Assembly: GCF_013927005.1 (NCBI RefSeq)
Contig: NZ_CP055930.1
Coordinates: 4,092,001 to 4,156,000, forward strand
Source: Enterobacter sp. RHBSTW-00175
GTDB lineage: Bacteria; Pseudomonadota; Gammaproteobacteria; Enterobacterales; Enterobacteriaceae
Direction of reading: 5' to 3'
DNA length: 64,000 nt
The position numbers and the translations under genes are program-made. Of the stretch, positions 51,997 to 63,637 are shown piece after piece; within the stretch, counting starts at the first letter, position 1; each line of letters opens with the position of its first letter. Under the pieces are notes generated by a model, which was not told the origin of the DNA, did not search any database, and worked only from the letters and a program-made list of their open reading frames with translations.

Positions 51997-53070
51997 TTAG
52001 CGGGCGGCTGACGCCAGAGAAAGACGAGCAGGTGGGGAAAAGAACAGGTCGCCAAACAGCGCGGTAGAAAGCTTGCGTGCACCAAGACCGAAAAGTGTAC
52101 AGATCAACAGGCTGGCAAACGGATAGATGAGCAGCAGCGCCAGCTCCGCCCAGACAGGCCAGGACGCGCCATTCATTTCGCCAATGAGGAACAGGCTAAA
52201 TGCCTCGATTAAAATGCGATGCGTGGTGTAAATGGCAATCGTGTTTGAGCCAATCACATTAAGCAGATTATTGGGATGTACAGCGTAGCGTTGTTCAACG
52301 CTATAGAAGAGTTTCATGATAAGCAGTACGGACAGCAGGGAGAGCAATAGAGGGGCATTGGCAAACCACAGCACAACAGATACCGCACCGAACGCGGCAA
52401 TGGGCAGCCAGGCGCGGCGCAGTGACAGCCCTTTCATCCATGCCATGAGCTGAGCGCCATACCATGCGCCCATGCTGTAGTAGACCATATTGCGCACCAC
52501 ACTGTTCATCCCCCACCACGGCAGCGGCAGGAAGTTTATCGCGATGCTCGCCAGCGCCAGAAGCCCCAGCACCGGCAGTTTCCAGCGGCTTAAGAGCTTA
52601 CACAGCGTGAAGTAGACCACCAGGGCGTACAGATACCACAGGCTGGTGCTGGCGGTGAGCATCGCCAGAATAAACGCCGGGACCGAATCCGCGTAGGCGG
52701 CGTTGGATGAGGTGGCTAATTCGCGCTCCGGGGCCAGCCAGGCATTCAGGTGGCTCAGCGCCTGCCATTGCAGGACACCCCACAGAGCCAGCACCCAGAC
52801 AATGCTCCAGATGCGCTTATCGAGGCTGGTTCGCCAGCCCACTTCATCGATATACCGGCGTATCAAATAGCCTGAAATAAAGAAAAATACCGGCATCCGA
52901 AACGGTGCGAGGTAGAGATTAAAATAGACCCAGCATTTGGCGAGGAGGCCGGACAGAGGATGTTGTAGCCCGCTGAGATGTGGATAAAAGGTGATAACCG
53001 AGTGATAAATCACCACCAGGCAGATGCACAGCCCTTTTATCTGGTTAATCCATAATGCTTTTTGTTTCAT
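51997..53070 (-). CDS. ycfT: Acyltransferase-3 family inner-membrane protein YcfT
   Basis: 357 residues with about ten hydrophobic segments. The N-terminal INQIKGLCICLVVIYHSVITFYP contains the His of the acyltransferase-3 motif. These proteins O-acylate sugars of surface polymers or act on unknown substrates; none is known for YcfT. The C-terminal tail (FFSPPARLSLASAAR) is short and hydrophilic. Position between mfd and lolC is as in E. coli. Confidence 0.93.
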   Translation of the reverse strand: MKQKALWINQIKGLCICLVVIYHSVITFYPHLSGLQHPLSGLLAKCWVYFNLYLAPFRMPVFFFISGYLIRRYIDEVGWRTSLDKRIWSIVWVLALWGVLQWQALSHLNAWLAPERELATSSNAAYADSVPAFILAMLTASTSLWYLYALVVYFTLCKLLSRWKLPVLGLLALASIAINFLPLPWWGMNSVVRNMVYYSMGAWYGAQLMAWMKGLSLRRAWLPIAAFGAVSVVLWFANAPLLLSLLSVLLIMKLFYSVEQRYAVHPNNLLNVIGSNTIAIYTTHRILIEAFSLFLIGEMNGASWPVWAELALLLIYPFASLLICTLFGLGARKLSTALFGDLFFSPPARLSLASAAR

Positions 53071-53276
53071 CGGGAAACGGTACCTGTATTGCCATAAACG
53101 AACCGTTTATCCTGGGTGAAGGGGCAGGGGATGTAATCAGTAACAGTCTGTATCAGTACGTTTTTCGGAAAAGGTGGAGGGCGCAGTATCTACGTTCAGC
53201 GAGTAGCACTATGATTTATCTGATTTTTTCGGAAAAATGATTACCAAAGCTTACGGTTTCAGTCATTTACGCTTAA

Positions 53277-56465
<3,189 letters not shown>

Positions 56466-56519
56466 TTTCGTCATGATTTAGCGGCTATTGGGTCGCCAAA
56501 TCAGAAAGAGGAATGCGTT

Positions 56520-57431
56520 ATGTATTATGGATTTGATATTGGCGGCACCAAAATTGCGCTGGGCGTATTTGATGAAAACCTCAAATTGCAGTGGGAAACC
56601 CGCGTTCCCACGCCGCGCGAAAGCTACGATGAATTCTTAACCGCTATTGCCGCGCTGGTGGCGCAAGCCGACGCGCGTTTTGGCGTGAAAGGCACGGTGG
56701 GCATTGGTATTCCGGGGATGCCCGAAACCGACGACGGCACGCTGTATGCCGCCAACGTGCCTGCGGCCAGCGGCAAACCGCTGCGTGCCGACCTTTCCGC
56801 TCTCCTTGAACGCGACGTGCGTTTAGACAACGATGCCAACTGTTTTGCCCTTTCCGAAGCCTGGGATGACGAGTTTCGACAGTATCCGCTGGTGATGGGG
56901 CTTATCCTCGGCACGGGCGTCGGCGGGGGAATTGTTGTCAACGGTAAGCCTATTACCGGGCGCAGTTACATCACCGGTGAGTTTGGCCATATTCGCCTGC
57001 CAGTGGATGCGCTGGAGGTCGTGGGGCGTGATTTTCCGCTCACCCGATGCGGATGCGGCCAGCATGGCTGCATCGAGAACTATCTCTCCGGGGGTGGGTT
57101 TGCATGGCTATACGAACACTTCTATCATCAGAAAATTGATGCCCCACACATCATTACGTTGTGGGAACAGGGTAATGAACAGGCGCGTGAACATGTTGAA
57201 CGCTACCTGGATTTGCTGGCGGTGTGTCTGGGGAATATCCTGACCATCGTCGACCCCGATCTGCTGGTGATTGGCGGCGGGTTATCAAACTTTACCGCGA
57301 TAACAGAACAGTTGTCCGGGCGTTTGCCCCGACATTTATTGCCCGTTGCCCGTGTGCCGCGTATTGAACGTGCGCGCCACGGGGACGCAGGAGGAATGCG
57401 CGGAGCCGCTTTCCTTCATCTCTCCGATTAG
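56520..57431 (+). CDS. nagK: N-acetyl-D-glucosamine kinase NagK
   Basis: 303 residues, ROK family. ATP-binding [13 protein letters not shown] (residues 6-18), catalytic [13 protein letters not shown], and zinc motif [17 protein letters not shown]. Phosphorylates GlcNAc released in murein recycling, downstream of NagZ. RBS AGAGGAA. Followed by cobB after 14 bases. Confidence 0.97.
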   Translation: MYYGFDIGGTKIALGVFDENLKLQWETRVPTPRESYDEFLTAIAALVAQADARFGVKGTVGIGIPGMPETDDGTLYAANVPAASGKPLRADLSALLERDVRLDNDANCFALSEAWDDEFRQYPLVMGLILGTGVGGGIVVNGKPITGRSYITGEFGHIRLPVDALEVVGRDFPLTRCGCGQHGCIENYLSGGGFAWLYEHFYHQKIDAPHIITLWEQGNEQAREHVERYLDLLAVCLGNILTIVDPDLLVIGGGLSNFTAITEQLSGRLPRHLLPVARVPRIERARHGDAGGMRGAAFLHLSD

Positions 57432-57445
57432 TCTACGAGGTTACT

Positions 57446-58267
57446 ATGCTGTCGCGTCGGTTAGGTCGACTCAGCCGTTTTCGTAAAAATAAACGTCGTT
57501 TGCGTGAGCGCTTACGCCAGCGGATCTTTTTCAGAGACAGGATGATGCCAGAAGCGATGGATAAACCCAGAGTGGTGGTACTGACCGGCGCGGGGATCTC
57601 TGCCGAGTCCGGCATTCGCACGTTTCGTGCGGCTGACGGGCTGTGGGAAGAGCATCGTGTAGAGGATGTGGCAACCCCGGAAGGCTTCGCCAGGGATCCC
57701 GATTTAGTCCAGGGGTTCTATAACGCGCGCCGTCGGCAGCTTCAGCAACCTGAGGTGGCCCCGAACGCGGCTCATCTGGCGCTGGCCCGGCTGGAAGATA
57801 CGCTGGGTGACCGTTTTCTGCTGATAACCCAGAACATCGACAATCTGCACGAGCGTGCCGGTAACCGCAATATCATCCATATGCACGGCGAACTGCTGAA
57901 GGTGCGCTGCGCCTGGAGCGGACAGGTGCTCGACTGGACAGATGATGTGCAGCCCGATGACCGTTGCCATTGCTGCCAGTTCCCTTCGCGCCTGCGCCCG
58001 CATGTGGTCTGGTTCGGTGAGATGCCGCTGGGAATGGATGAAATCTATAGCGCGCTGGCCATGGCGGATGTGTTTATCGCCATCGGCACCTCAGGCCATG
58101 TCTATCCGGCGGCAGGGTTTGTTCATGAAGCCCGGTTACAGGGGGCGCATACCGTTGAGCTTAATCTGGAACCGAGTCAGGTCGGTAGCGAGTTTGAAGA
58201 GAAGCACTACGGGCTGGCAAGTCAGGTTGTACCGGATTTTGTCGATAAGCTGCTGAAAGGGCTGTAA
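57446..58267 (+). CDS. cobB: NAD-dependent protein deacylase CobB (sirtuin)
   Basis: 273 residues. Sirtuin motifs [26 protein letters not shown] and HMHGELL (catalytic His), plus a zinc site with CHCC. Tyr and Arg in FYNARRRQ correspond to the residues that allow desuccinylation. An Arg-rich N-terminal extension of about 37 residues precedes [13 protein letters not shown]. Met38 (57557) equals the start of the short CobB isoform known in Salmonella. Removes acetyl and succinyl groups from lysines, including acetyl-CoA synthetase. Confidence 0.97.
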   Translation: MLSRRLGRLSRFRKNKRRLRERLRQRIFFRDRMMPEAMDKPRVVVLTGAGISAESGIRTFRAADGLWEEHRVEDVATPEGFARDPDLVQGFYNARRRQLQQPEVAPNAAHLALARLEDTLGDRFLLITQNIDNLHERAGNRNIIHMHGELLKVRCAWSGQVLDWTDDVQPDDRCHCCQFPSRLRPHVVWFGEMPLGMDEIYSALAMADVFIAIGTSGHVYPAAGFVHEARLQGAHTVELNLEPSQVGSEFEEKHYGLASQVVPDFVDKLLKGL

Positions 58268-58287
58268 TTGCGCATGGTGTCCTGGCG

Positions 58288-58326
58288 AGGCCGGGTGTGC
58301 GAAAAGCTACCCGGCCTTGTTTTTGG
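58288..58326 (+). terminator. Terminator between cobB and the chemoreceptor gene
   Basis: 9-bp perfect stem AGGCCGGGT (58288-58296) / ACCCGGCCT (58309-58317), 12-base loop, then TGTTTTTGG. Confidence 0.88.
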
Positions 58327-60258
58327 TTATGAATTAAAGAACGCCAGCGTCTTCTCCAGCGATTTGGCCTGTTCGTCCAGCGACATGGCCGCCGCAGAGA
58401 TCTGCTGAACCAACGACGCATTCTGCTGGGTCGTGCTGTCCATCTGATTGACTGCTGTGCTGACCTGGCTAATGCCCCGGTTCTGCTCGTCCAGCGCCTG
58501 CACAATCTCGTTAATCACCAGATGAACATGTGAAACGGCCTCAATGATCTGTTTCATCATTCCACCGGTTTCGTTAACCAGCTCAACCCCTTTACTGACA
58601 CGACCCGAAGACTCGGCAATCAGTTGTGAGATCTCTTTGGCCGCACTGGCGCTGCGCTGGGCAAGGTTACGTACTTCACCTGCCACCACGGCAAAACCGC
58701 GTCCCTGTTCGCCTGCCCGGGCTGCTTCCACGGCGGCATTCAGCGCGAGGATATTGGTCTGGAAGGCGATACCGTCCACGATGCTGTTGATCTCACCAAT
58801 CTTACGTGCGCTCTCGTCGATTTCGCCGATAACCTCCACCACTTCATTCACCAGCATTTCACCGTGACCGGCAATGGTAGCCGCCTGGTCGGTGAGGCGC
58901 GTCGCCTTATGGGCATTGTCGGCGTTGTTTTTCACCGTGACAGAAATTTCCTCCATGCTGGCCGCGGTTTCCACAATGGCGGCTGCTTGTTCTTCGGTGC
59001 GGGACGCCAGGTCGAGATTACCGGCCGCAATTTCGCTGGTACCGCCATGCACAGAATGGCTGGCTTCATTGATGTTATCGACGATGCGTTTAAGCTGCAT
59101 CTGCATGGTGTGCAGTGCGTAAAAAATGCTGCTGGTATCGCCCGCCCGCACAGGAATGGCGTTGTTCAAGTCTCCTCGGGCAACCGCAAGGGCGATCCCT
59201 GCGGCCGCTAAAGGCTCTCCACCAACCGGCCGATCCACTTTGCGGGTAAAGATTTGCGCCATCACCAGGCTCACCACCACGATGCTTAACACCATCAGAA
59301 TAATGGCTTTCAGCAAAAACTGGCGCGCTTCGGACATCACTTCACTCACCGGCGTCACGATGGCCAGCTTCCACGGCGTCTGGCTGTTGCCGATGTTAAT
59401 TGTCTGCCAGGTAATAAACGCCTCTTCTTTCAGCAGCGGGTCGTCGGCGCGTGAAACCTCGCGGCCTGTCACTTTACCGGAGTAAGGTTTACCCACTGCG
59501 TCTTTATCAGGGCTGGAGACCACGTTATTGCCAGCCGAAAGGAGCAGGGCGTAGCCTGTGCCGTTCCAGGGTTTAATGGCCCCAATCATTTTTTGCAGCG
59601 TGGCGAGCGAGAAATCAGACGTCACCGACCCCAGAAACTGCCCATTGTGCATGACAGGTGCCGCAATCGAGGTGAGCATCACATCCACGCCGTTATAGGG
59701 GTAGATATAGGGCTCGATGATGACATCTTTCTGGCGCTGCTTTGGCAGCAGATAGTAGTCGCCGCTGCCCGGCGTTTCGAAGTCGGTCAACAGGTGTAAA
59801 GCCGGTTTACCTGTGGCATCTCGGTCGACGTAACGAGCGTAGCGGCCTGCCGCATCCTCACCGCTCTGACCGGCAAAGCTGGCATCTTTGTCGTCAAAAG
59901 CGTTGGGTTCAAAAGCCATCGACATAGACAGAAAATTGGGGTGAGCCGCAAGATAATGAACCAGCAACTGGTTTAGTCCCTGGCGCTCGGGGATCCCCGC
60001 GTCACGTAGCGCCAGCGCGCTGTTGCCAATATCATGGGCGGCAGCTAGCGCGGAATCCATCTGCTTGCTGACCTGTAACGACTGAACCTGGGCAATTTGC
60101 TGGACGTGTTTTTTAGCCAGCTGTTCCTGCTGATCCATCCATTGCCACATCATAAAACCAATCGTTGCCGTAAAACCCACCGTCACGGTGACGAAAATAG
60201 ATAACAGCATCAACGTCTTGACTCTTATTCTTTGCTTCTGGACCATGGCGTTTTTCAT
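58327..60258 (-). CDS. Methyl-accepting chemotaxis protein, dCache-type sensor
   Basis: 643 residues from [14 protein letters not shown] with RBS GGGAGAAGAG. One membrane helix (about 15-37), a large periplasmic sensor (about 38-320, with [23 protein letters not shown] typical of a Cache domain; key [13 protein letters not shown]), a second helix ([21 protein letters not shown]), HAMP, and a signalling domain with the hairpin tip [38 protein letters not shown] (tip core [20 protein letters not shown]). It ends in LAFFNS with no CheR/CheB pentapeptide. The ligand cannot be read from sequence. In K-12 this place holds ycfZ-ymfA. Confidence 0.93.
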   Translation of the reverse strand: MKNAMVQKQRIRVKTLMLLSIFVTVTVGFTATIGFMMWQWMDQQEQLAKKHVQQIAQVQSLQVSKQMDSALAAAHDIGNSALALRDAGIPERQGLNQLLVHYLAAHPNFLSMSMAFEPNAFDDKDASFAGQSGEDAAGRYARYVDRDATGKPALHLLTDFETPGSGDYYLLPKQRQKDVIIEPYIYPYNGVDVMLTSIAAPVMHNGQFLGSVTSDFSLATLQKMIGAIKPWNGTGYALLLSAGNNVVSSPDKDAVGKPYSGKVTGREVSRADDPLLKEEAFITWQTINIGNSQTPWKLAIVTPVSEVMSEARQFLLKAIILMVLSIVVVSLVMAQIFTRKVDRPVGGEPLAAAGIALAVARGDLNNAIPVRAGDTSSIFYALHTMQMQLKRIVDNINEASHSVHGGTSEIAAGNLDLASRTEEQAAAIVETAASMEEISVTVKNNADNAHKATRLTDQAATIAGHGEMLVNEVVEVIGEIDESARKIGEINSIVDGIAFQTNILALNAAVEAARAGEQGRGFAVVAGEVRNLAQRSASAAKEISQLIAESSGRVSKGVELVNETGGMMKQIIEAVSHVHLVINEIVQALDEQNRGISQVSTAVNQMDSTTQQNASLVQQISAAAMSLDEQAKSLEKTLAFFNS

Positions 60259-60303
60259 TCTCTTCTCCCGTAAAGTTGTACCTGGCAGGCAGGCACAGAT
60301 CAT

Positions 60304-60496
60304 TTATCGGATATATCGCCATTTTTCTGTATAGCGGAGAGTTTATTTAATTTAAATTTTACAAATCATAAAACCCTTGGGTTAGTATGGTTGATATTAA
60401 TTTGTGCAATAAATCAAAATAGCGCTCGATAATGGTCGATCTACTCGTGTAGAAAGAGGATGCTTATAACAATAAGGCCGATAAGGAGGGCGGTAT
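60304..60496. promoter_or_regulatory. Divergent promoter region, chemoreceptor / EAL-HDOD gene
   Basis: AT-rich gap. On the minus strand TCCGATAA (60304-60311) resembles a sigma-28 -10 for the chemoreceptor gene, but the -35 at N11 is poor. On the plus strand CTCGATAATGG near 60424-60434 is similar in part. Neither is convincing alone. RBS AAGGAGGGCGG precedes the EAL-HDOD start. Confidence 0.35.
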
Positions 60497-61726
60497 ATGT
60501 ACGCATTTATCGCAAGACAACCCATTTTTAATACGGACATGAATACCATTGCGTATGAATTGTTGTTCAGAGATGGGATGAATAACTGCTTCCCAGATGT
60601 GTCGGCGGAATATGCCACATCCCGGATGATTTCTGACCAATTTTTATGTGTTCCGTCCCAGCGGATCGCAGGAGCACTGACGTCGTTTATTAATTTCCCG
60701 TCACACATGGTCATTAATCGCAGCGGGGAAGCGCTGGATAAAAATAACGTGGTCATTGAGATCCTTGAAGACGCCATACCCGGAGAGGAACTTCTTCAGG
60801 CAGTCAAAGAGATGAATGCTAATGGTTATCGTTTTGCGCTGGATGATTTTACTCTGGCGGCGGAATGGGATGCTTTTTTACCCTATATTTCGATACTGAA
60901 ATTTGATGTAAGGAATAATACCTTAGCGCAAATTGAAAATTATTTGCAACAACGTAAAAAACTGACCGGACATATTAAGTATCTTGCTGAAAAAGTTGAG
61001 ACTAAAGAGGAATTCGAAAAATATCGTGAGGCAGGATTTTCGCTTTTTCAGGGATACTTTTTTTGCCGCCCGGAGATCATTAAATATAAACGCTTATCGC
61101 AAAACCAGCTGGCGATTTTCCGGCTTCAGGCGGAAGTGGGACGCAATAAACCCGATTTCAGGATAATTGAGTCGTTGATTAAAACTGACCTCACGTTGTC
61201 CTATAAGATCATGCGGTATATGAAACACACGGCATTTAAATATGCGGGTGCCTGTAATTTCAGCAAGTTAACCCTGAGCGAAGTGCTCATGTATCTGGGT
61301 GAAAACCAGCTCAAACGGTTTGTGGCGGTCGTGGTGCTGGCCAGTGCAGGCACTGACACCGTCAACGAACTTTACCCTCTGAGCATGATGCGGGGCAAAT
61401 TCTGCGAGCTGGTGTCAGCGAAAATGGATGAGCCGCTGCTGGCAGAAAATGCGTTTATCTGCGGCTTGTTCTCGTTACTCGATACCATCCTTGAGTTGCC
61501 GATGACGGAGCTGATGAAGCAAATTGCGGTGCCGCAAAGTGTGAGCAATGCGCTGTGTCATCAGGAAGGCGTATTGGCCGAAATGGTATCGCTTTGTCGT
61601 TTGTACGAACAGCAGAAGTGGAGTGATGCGGCCAAAATGTGCAATGCGCTGGGGCTGTCAGAGGAAGAGGTTATCGAGGCCATGCGAATGGCAACGCTCT
61701 GGGCCGGGGAGAATGCGGTTAATTAA
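60497..61726 (+). CDS. EAL-HDOD (YuxH-type) signalling protein, degenerate EAL
   Basis: 409 residues. The N-terminal half (about 1-200) is an EAL-like domain that starts FIARQPIFNTDMNTIAYELLFRDG. The signature Glu-Ala-Leu is replaced by Glu-Leu-Leu, DDFGTG by DDFTLA and the KID motif by KFD, so catalysis of c-di-GMP is unlikely. The C-terminal half (about 210-400) is an HDOD domain (RIIESLIKTDLTLSYKIMRYM). Vibrio CdgJ, of the same architecture, affects motility. Strong RBS (AAGGAGG). Ends at a long hairpin. Confidence 0.88.
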   Translation: MYAFIARQPIFNTDMNTIAYELLFRDGMNNCFPDVSAEYATSRMISDQFLCVPSQRIAGALTSFINFPSHMVINRSGEALDKNNVVIEILEDAIPGEELLQAVKEMNANGYRFALDDFTLAAEWDAFLPYISILKFDVRNNTLAQIENYLQQRKKLTGHIKYLAEKVETKEEFEKYREAGFSLFQGYFFCRPEIIKYKRLSQNQLAIFRLQAEVGRNKPDFRIIESLIKTDLTLSYKIMRYMKHTAFKYAGACNFSKLTLSEVLMYLGENQLKRFVAVVVLASAGTDTVNELYPLSMMRGKFCELVSAKMDEPLLAENAFICGLFSLLDTILELPMTELMKQIAVPQSVSNALCHQEGVLAEMVSLCRLYEQQKWSDAAKMCNALGLSEEEVIEAMRMATLWAGENAVN

Positions 61727-61762
61727 TTCTTCCTCACTCCGTGCAGACGGAGTGAGGAAGAA
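61727..61762. terminator. 16-bp perfect hairpin between the EAL-HDOD gene and potD
   Basis: TTCTTCCTCACTCCGT (61727-61742) / ACGGAGTGAGGAAGAA (61747-61762) with a GCAG loop. It starts at the base after the EAL-HDOD stop and ends 11 bp before the potD stop on the other strand. No good T-tract follows in either direction. Confidence 0.75.
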
Positions 61763-61773
61763 CGTGACGCCGA

Positions 61774-62814
61774 TTAGCGGCCAGCTTTTAGCTTCTGGTA
61801 ATAGTCTTCGTAAAGGCGGCTCGCGTCGCCAACATCATTCTGCCATTCGCCTTTACTGATTGTGTCGGCATCCGGATACAGGGACTTATCGTTTGCGACT
61901 TCCGGGCTTAGCAGTTTACGCGCGGCCAGGTTTGGCGTGGGATAACCGATGGTTTCGGCAACCTGTTTTGCCACGTCCGGGCGCAGCAGGAAGTTGATAA
62001 GCTTAAGTGCACCCTCAACGTTTTTGGCGTTAGACGGAATAGAGAGACTGTCCATCCAGAAGATCCCGCCCTCTTTTGGCCAGACCACTGTCAGCGGCGT
62101 ACCGGCCTGACGCGCAACCCAGGCGGAGCCATTCCAGACCATCCCGAGGTTCACTTCACCTTCCATATACGGGTTAGCCGGGTTATCTGAGTTGAACGCC
62201 GCCACATTTGGCATCAGTTTTTTCAGCTCGTTATAGGCAGCTTCAATCTCTTTCGGATCGGTGGTGTTACCGGAATACCCCAGCTTACGCAGTGCTATCT
62301 GGAACACTTCGCGCGCATCGTCGGTTAACAGCAGGCTGCTTTTATACTCAGGCTTCCACAGATCTGCCCAACTGGTGACGGTTTTCGGGTCAATGGCGTC
62401 ACTGTTGATCCCAATGGCCGTTGCACCCCAGATATATGGAATGGAGTAGTCGTTATTTGGGTCGAACGGCTTGTTAAGCATCTGTGGATCAAGATTATTG
62501 AAGTGGGACAACTTCGTTTTATCGATCTTCTGGATCATGCCCTCTTTGCGCATTTTGTCGACGAAATAGGTCGATGGAACCACCAGGTCGTACGCGCCAT
62601 CTTTGTACGTTTTGAGCTTGGCGTACATGGTTTCATTCGACTCATAGGTGGAATAGATAACCTTGATGCCGGTCTCTTTGGTGAACTGTTCCAGTAGACC
62701 AGGCGGCACGTACTCGGTCCAGTTGTAGAAGTAGAGTGTCTTGCTGTCATCAGCGTGCGCCGTGCTCATACCCAGCACCAGCACCAGCGCCGCAGCGGCA
62801 AACATTTTTTTCAT
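61774..62814 (-). CDS. potD: Spermidine/putrescine-binding protein PotD
   Basis: 346 residues. Signal peptide MKKMFAAAALVLVLGMSTAHA, then a type-II periplasmic binding fold (TLYFYNWTEYVPPGLLEQF ... GEVNLGMVWNGSAWVARQAG). It delivers polyamines to PotABC. The ATG overlaps the potC stop by 4 bases. On the other side of the prophage junction the operon promoter is missing (see potC). Confidence 0.97.
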   Translation of the reverse strand: MKKMFAAAALVLVLGMSTAHADDSKTLYFYNWTEYVPPGLLEQFTKETGIKVIYSTYESNETMYAKLKTYKDGAYDLVVPSTYFVDKMRKEGMIQKIDKTKLSHFNNLDPQMLNKPFDPNNDYSIPYIWGATAIGINSDAIDPKTVTSWADLWKPEYKSSLLLTDDAREVFQIALRKLGYSGNTTDPKEIEAAYNELKKLMPNVAAFNSDNPANPYMEGEVNLGMVWNGSAWVARQAGTPLTVVWPKEGGIFWMDSLSIPSNAKNVEGALKLINFLLRPDVAKQVAETIGYPTPNLAARKLLSPEVANDKSLYPDADTISKGEWQNDVGDASRLYEDYYQKLKAGR

Positions 62815-63602
62815 TTCGATGTCCCCAGAGATTTTGTTTTATCACGCGCAACAAGCTGGCTGGCAATAACCATAACCAGCGATAACACCAACAGAATAGT
62901 CGCCAGCGCGTTCACCTCAGGCGAAACGCCAACTTTCACCATCGAGTAAATCTTCAACGGCAGAATTTCATAGCCAGGCCCGGTCACGAAAGAGGAGACC
63001 ACAACGTCATCCATCGACAAGGTAAAGCTCAGCAGCCACCCGGCGGCAACGGCAGGCATTGCCAGCGGTAGTATGATTTTGCGCAGGATAGTCATCTCGC
63101 TGGCACCCAGATCCTTCGCCGCTTCAAGCATCCTGACATCAAACCCTTTCAGACGCGAGTAGACGGTGACCACCACAAACGGCAGGCAGAAGGTGATATG
63201 GGAAAACAGTAACGACCAGAAGCCAAGCTGTATGCCCAGCAGCATAAACAGCACCAGCAGTGAAATCGCCATCACGATATCTGGCGACATCATCACCACA
63301 AACAGCATCCCACTGACGAACGGCTTTCCGCGAAAACGATAGCGATAAAGCGCCACGGCAGTCAGGGAGCCAATAAGTGTGGCAAAGGTTGCGGAGAAGA
63401 TAGCCATCGTCAGAGAGTGCTGAGCCGCCTGTAACAGGCTGTCGTTGTTCATCAACAGGCTGTACCAGTTGGTCGTGAAGCCTTGCCAGTTGATCCCGAA
63501 ACGCGAGCTGTTAAACGAGTTCACGATCAAAATGATAATCGGGATATATAAGTAGGCATAAATGGCGGTCATAAAACCGCCGCGAAGCAGTCGACCGATC
63601 AT
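62811..63602 (-). CDS. potC: Spermidine/putrescine ABC permease PotC
   Basis: 263 residues from MIGRLLRGGFMTAIYAYLY, with six membrane segments and the permease EAA loop EAAKDLGASEMTILRKIILPLAMPA. The frame is open upstream to 63689, but that extension is potB tail and element sequence. The start overlaps the stop of a potB remnant (ATGA), showing that potB once lay directly upstream. potB itself is no longer adjacent. Confidence 0.96.
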   Translation of the reverse strand: MIGRLLRGGFMTAIYAYLYIPIIILIVNSFNSSRFGINWQGFTTNWYSLLMNNDSLLQAAQHSLTMAIFSATFATLIGSLTAVALYRYRFRGKPFVSGMLFVVMMSPDIVMAISLLVLFMLLGIQLGFWSLLFSHITFCLPFVVVTVYSRLKGFDVRMLEAAKDLGASEMTILRKIILPLAMPAVAAGWLLSFTLSMDDVVVSSFVTGPGYEILPLKIYSMVKVGVSPEVNALATILLVLSLVMVIASQLVARDKTKSLGTSK

Positions 63603-63637
63603 TCGAATTCTACCTTCTTGTTCATAAGGCGGGATGC
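63599..63637 (-). pseudogene. potB: 3' tail of potB left at the element junction
   Basis: Just upstream of potC the minus strand reads A-S-R-L-M-N-K-K-V-E-F-E-stop in a frame that overlaps the potC start by ATGA. E. coli PotB ends ASRLLNKKVELE. Sequence upstream of the Ala codon is no longer PotB-like. The rest of potB must lie beyond the inserted element, outside the window. It is not known whether that copy has an altered C-terminus supplied at the other junction. Confidence 0.72.
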
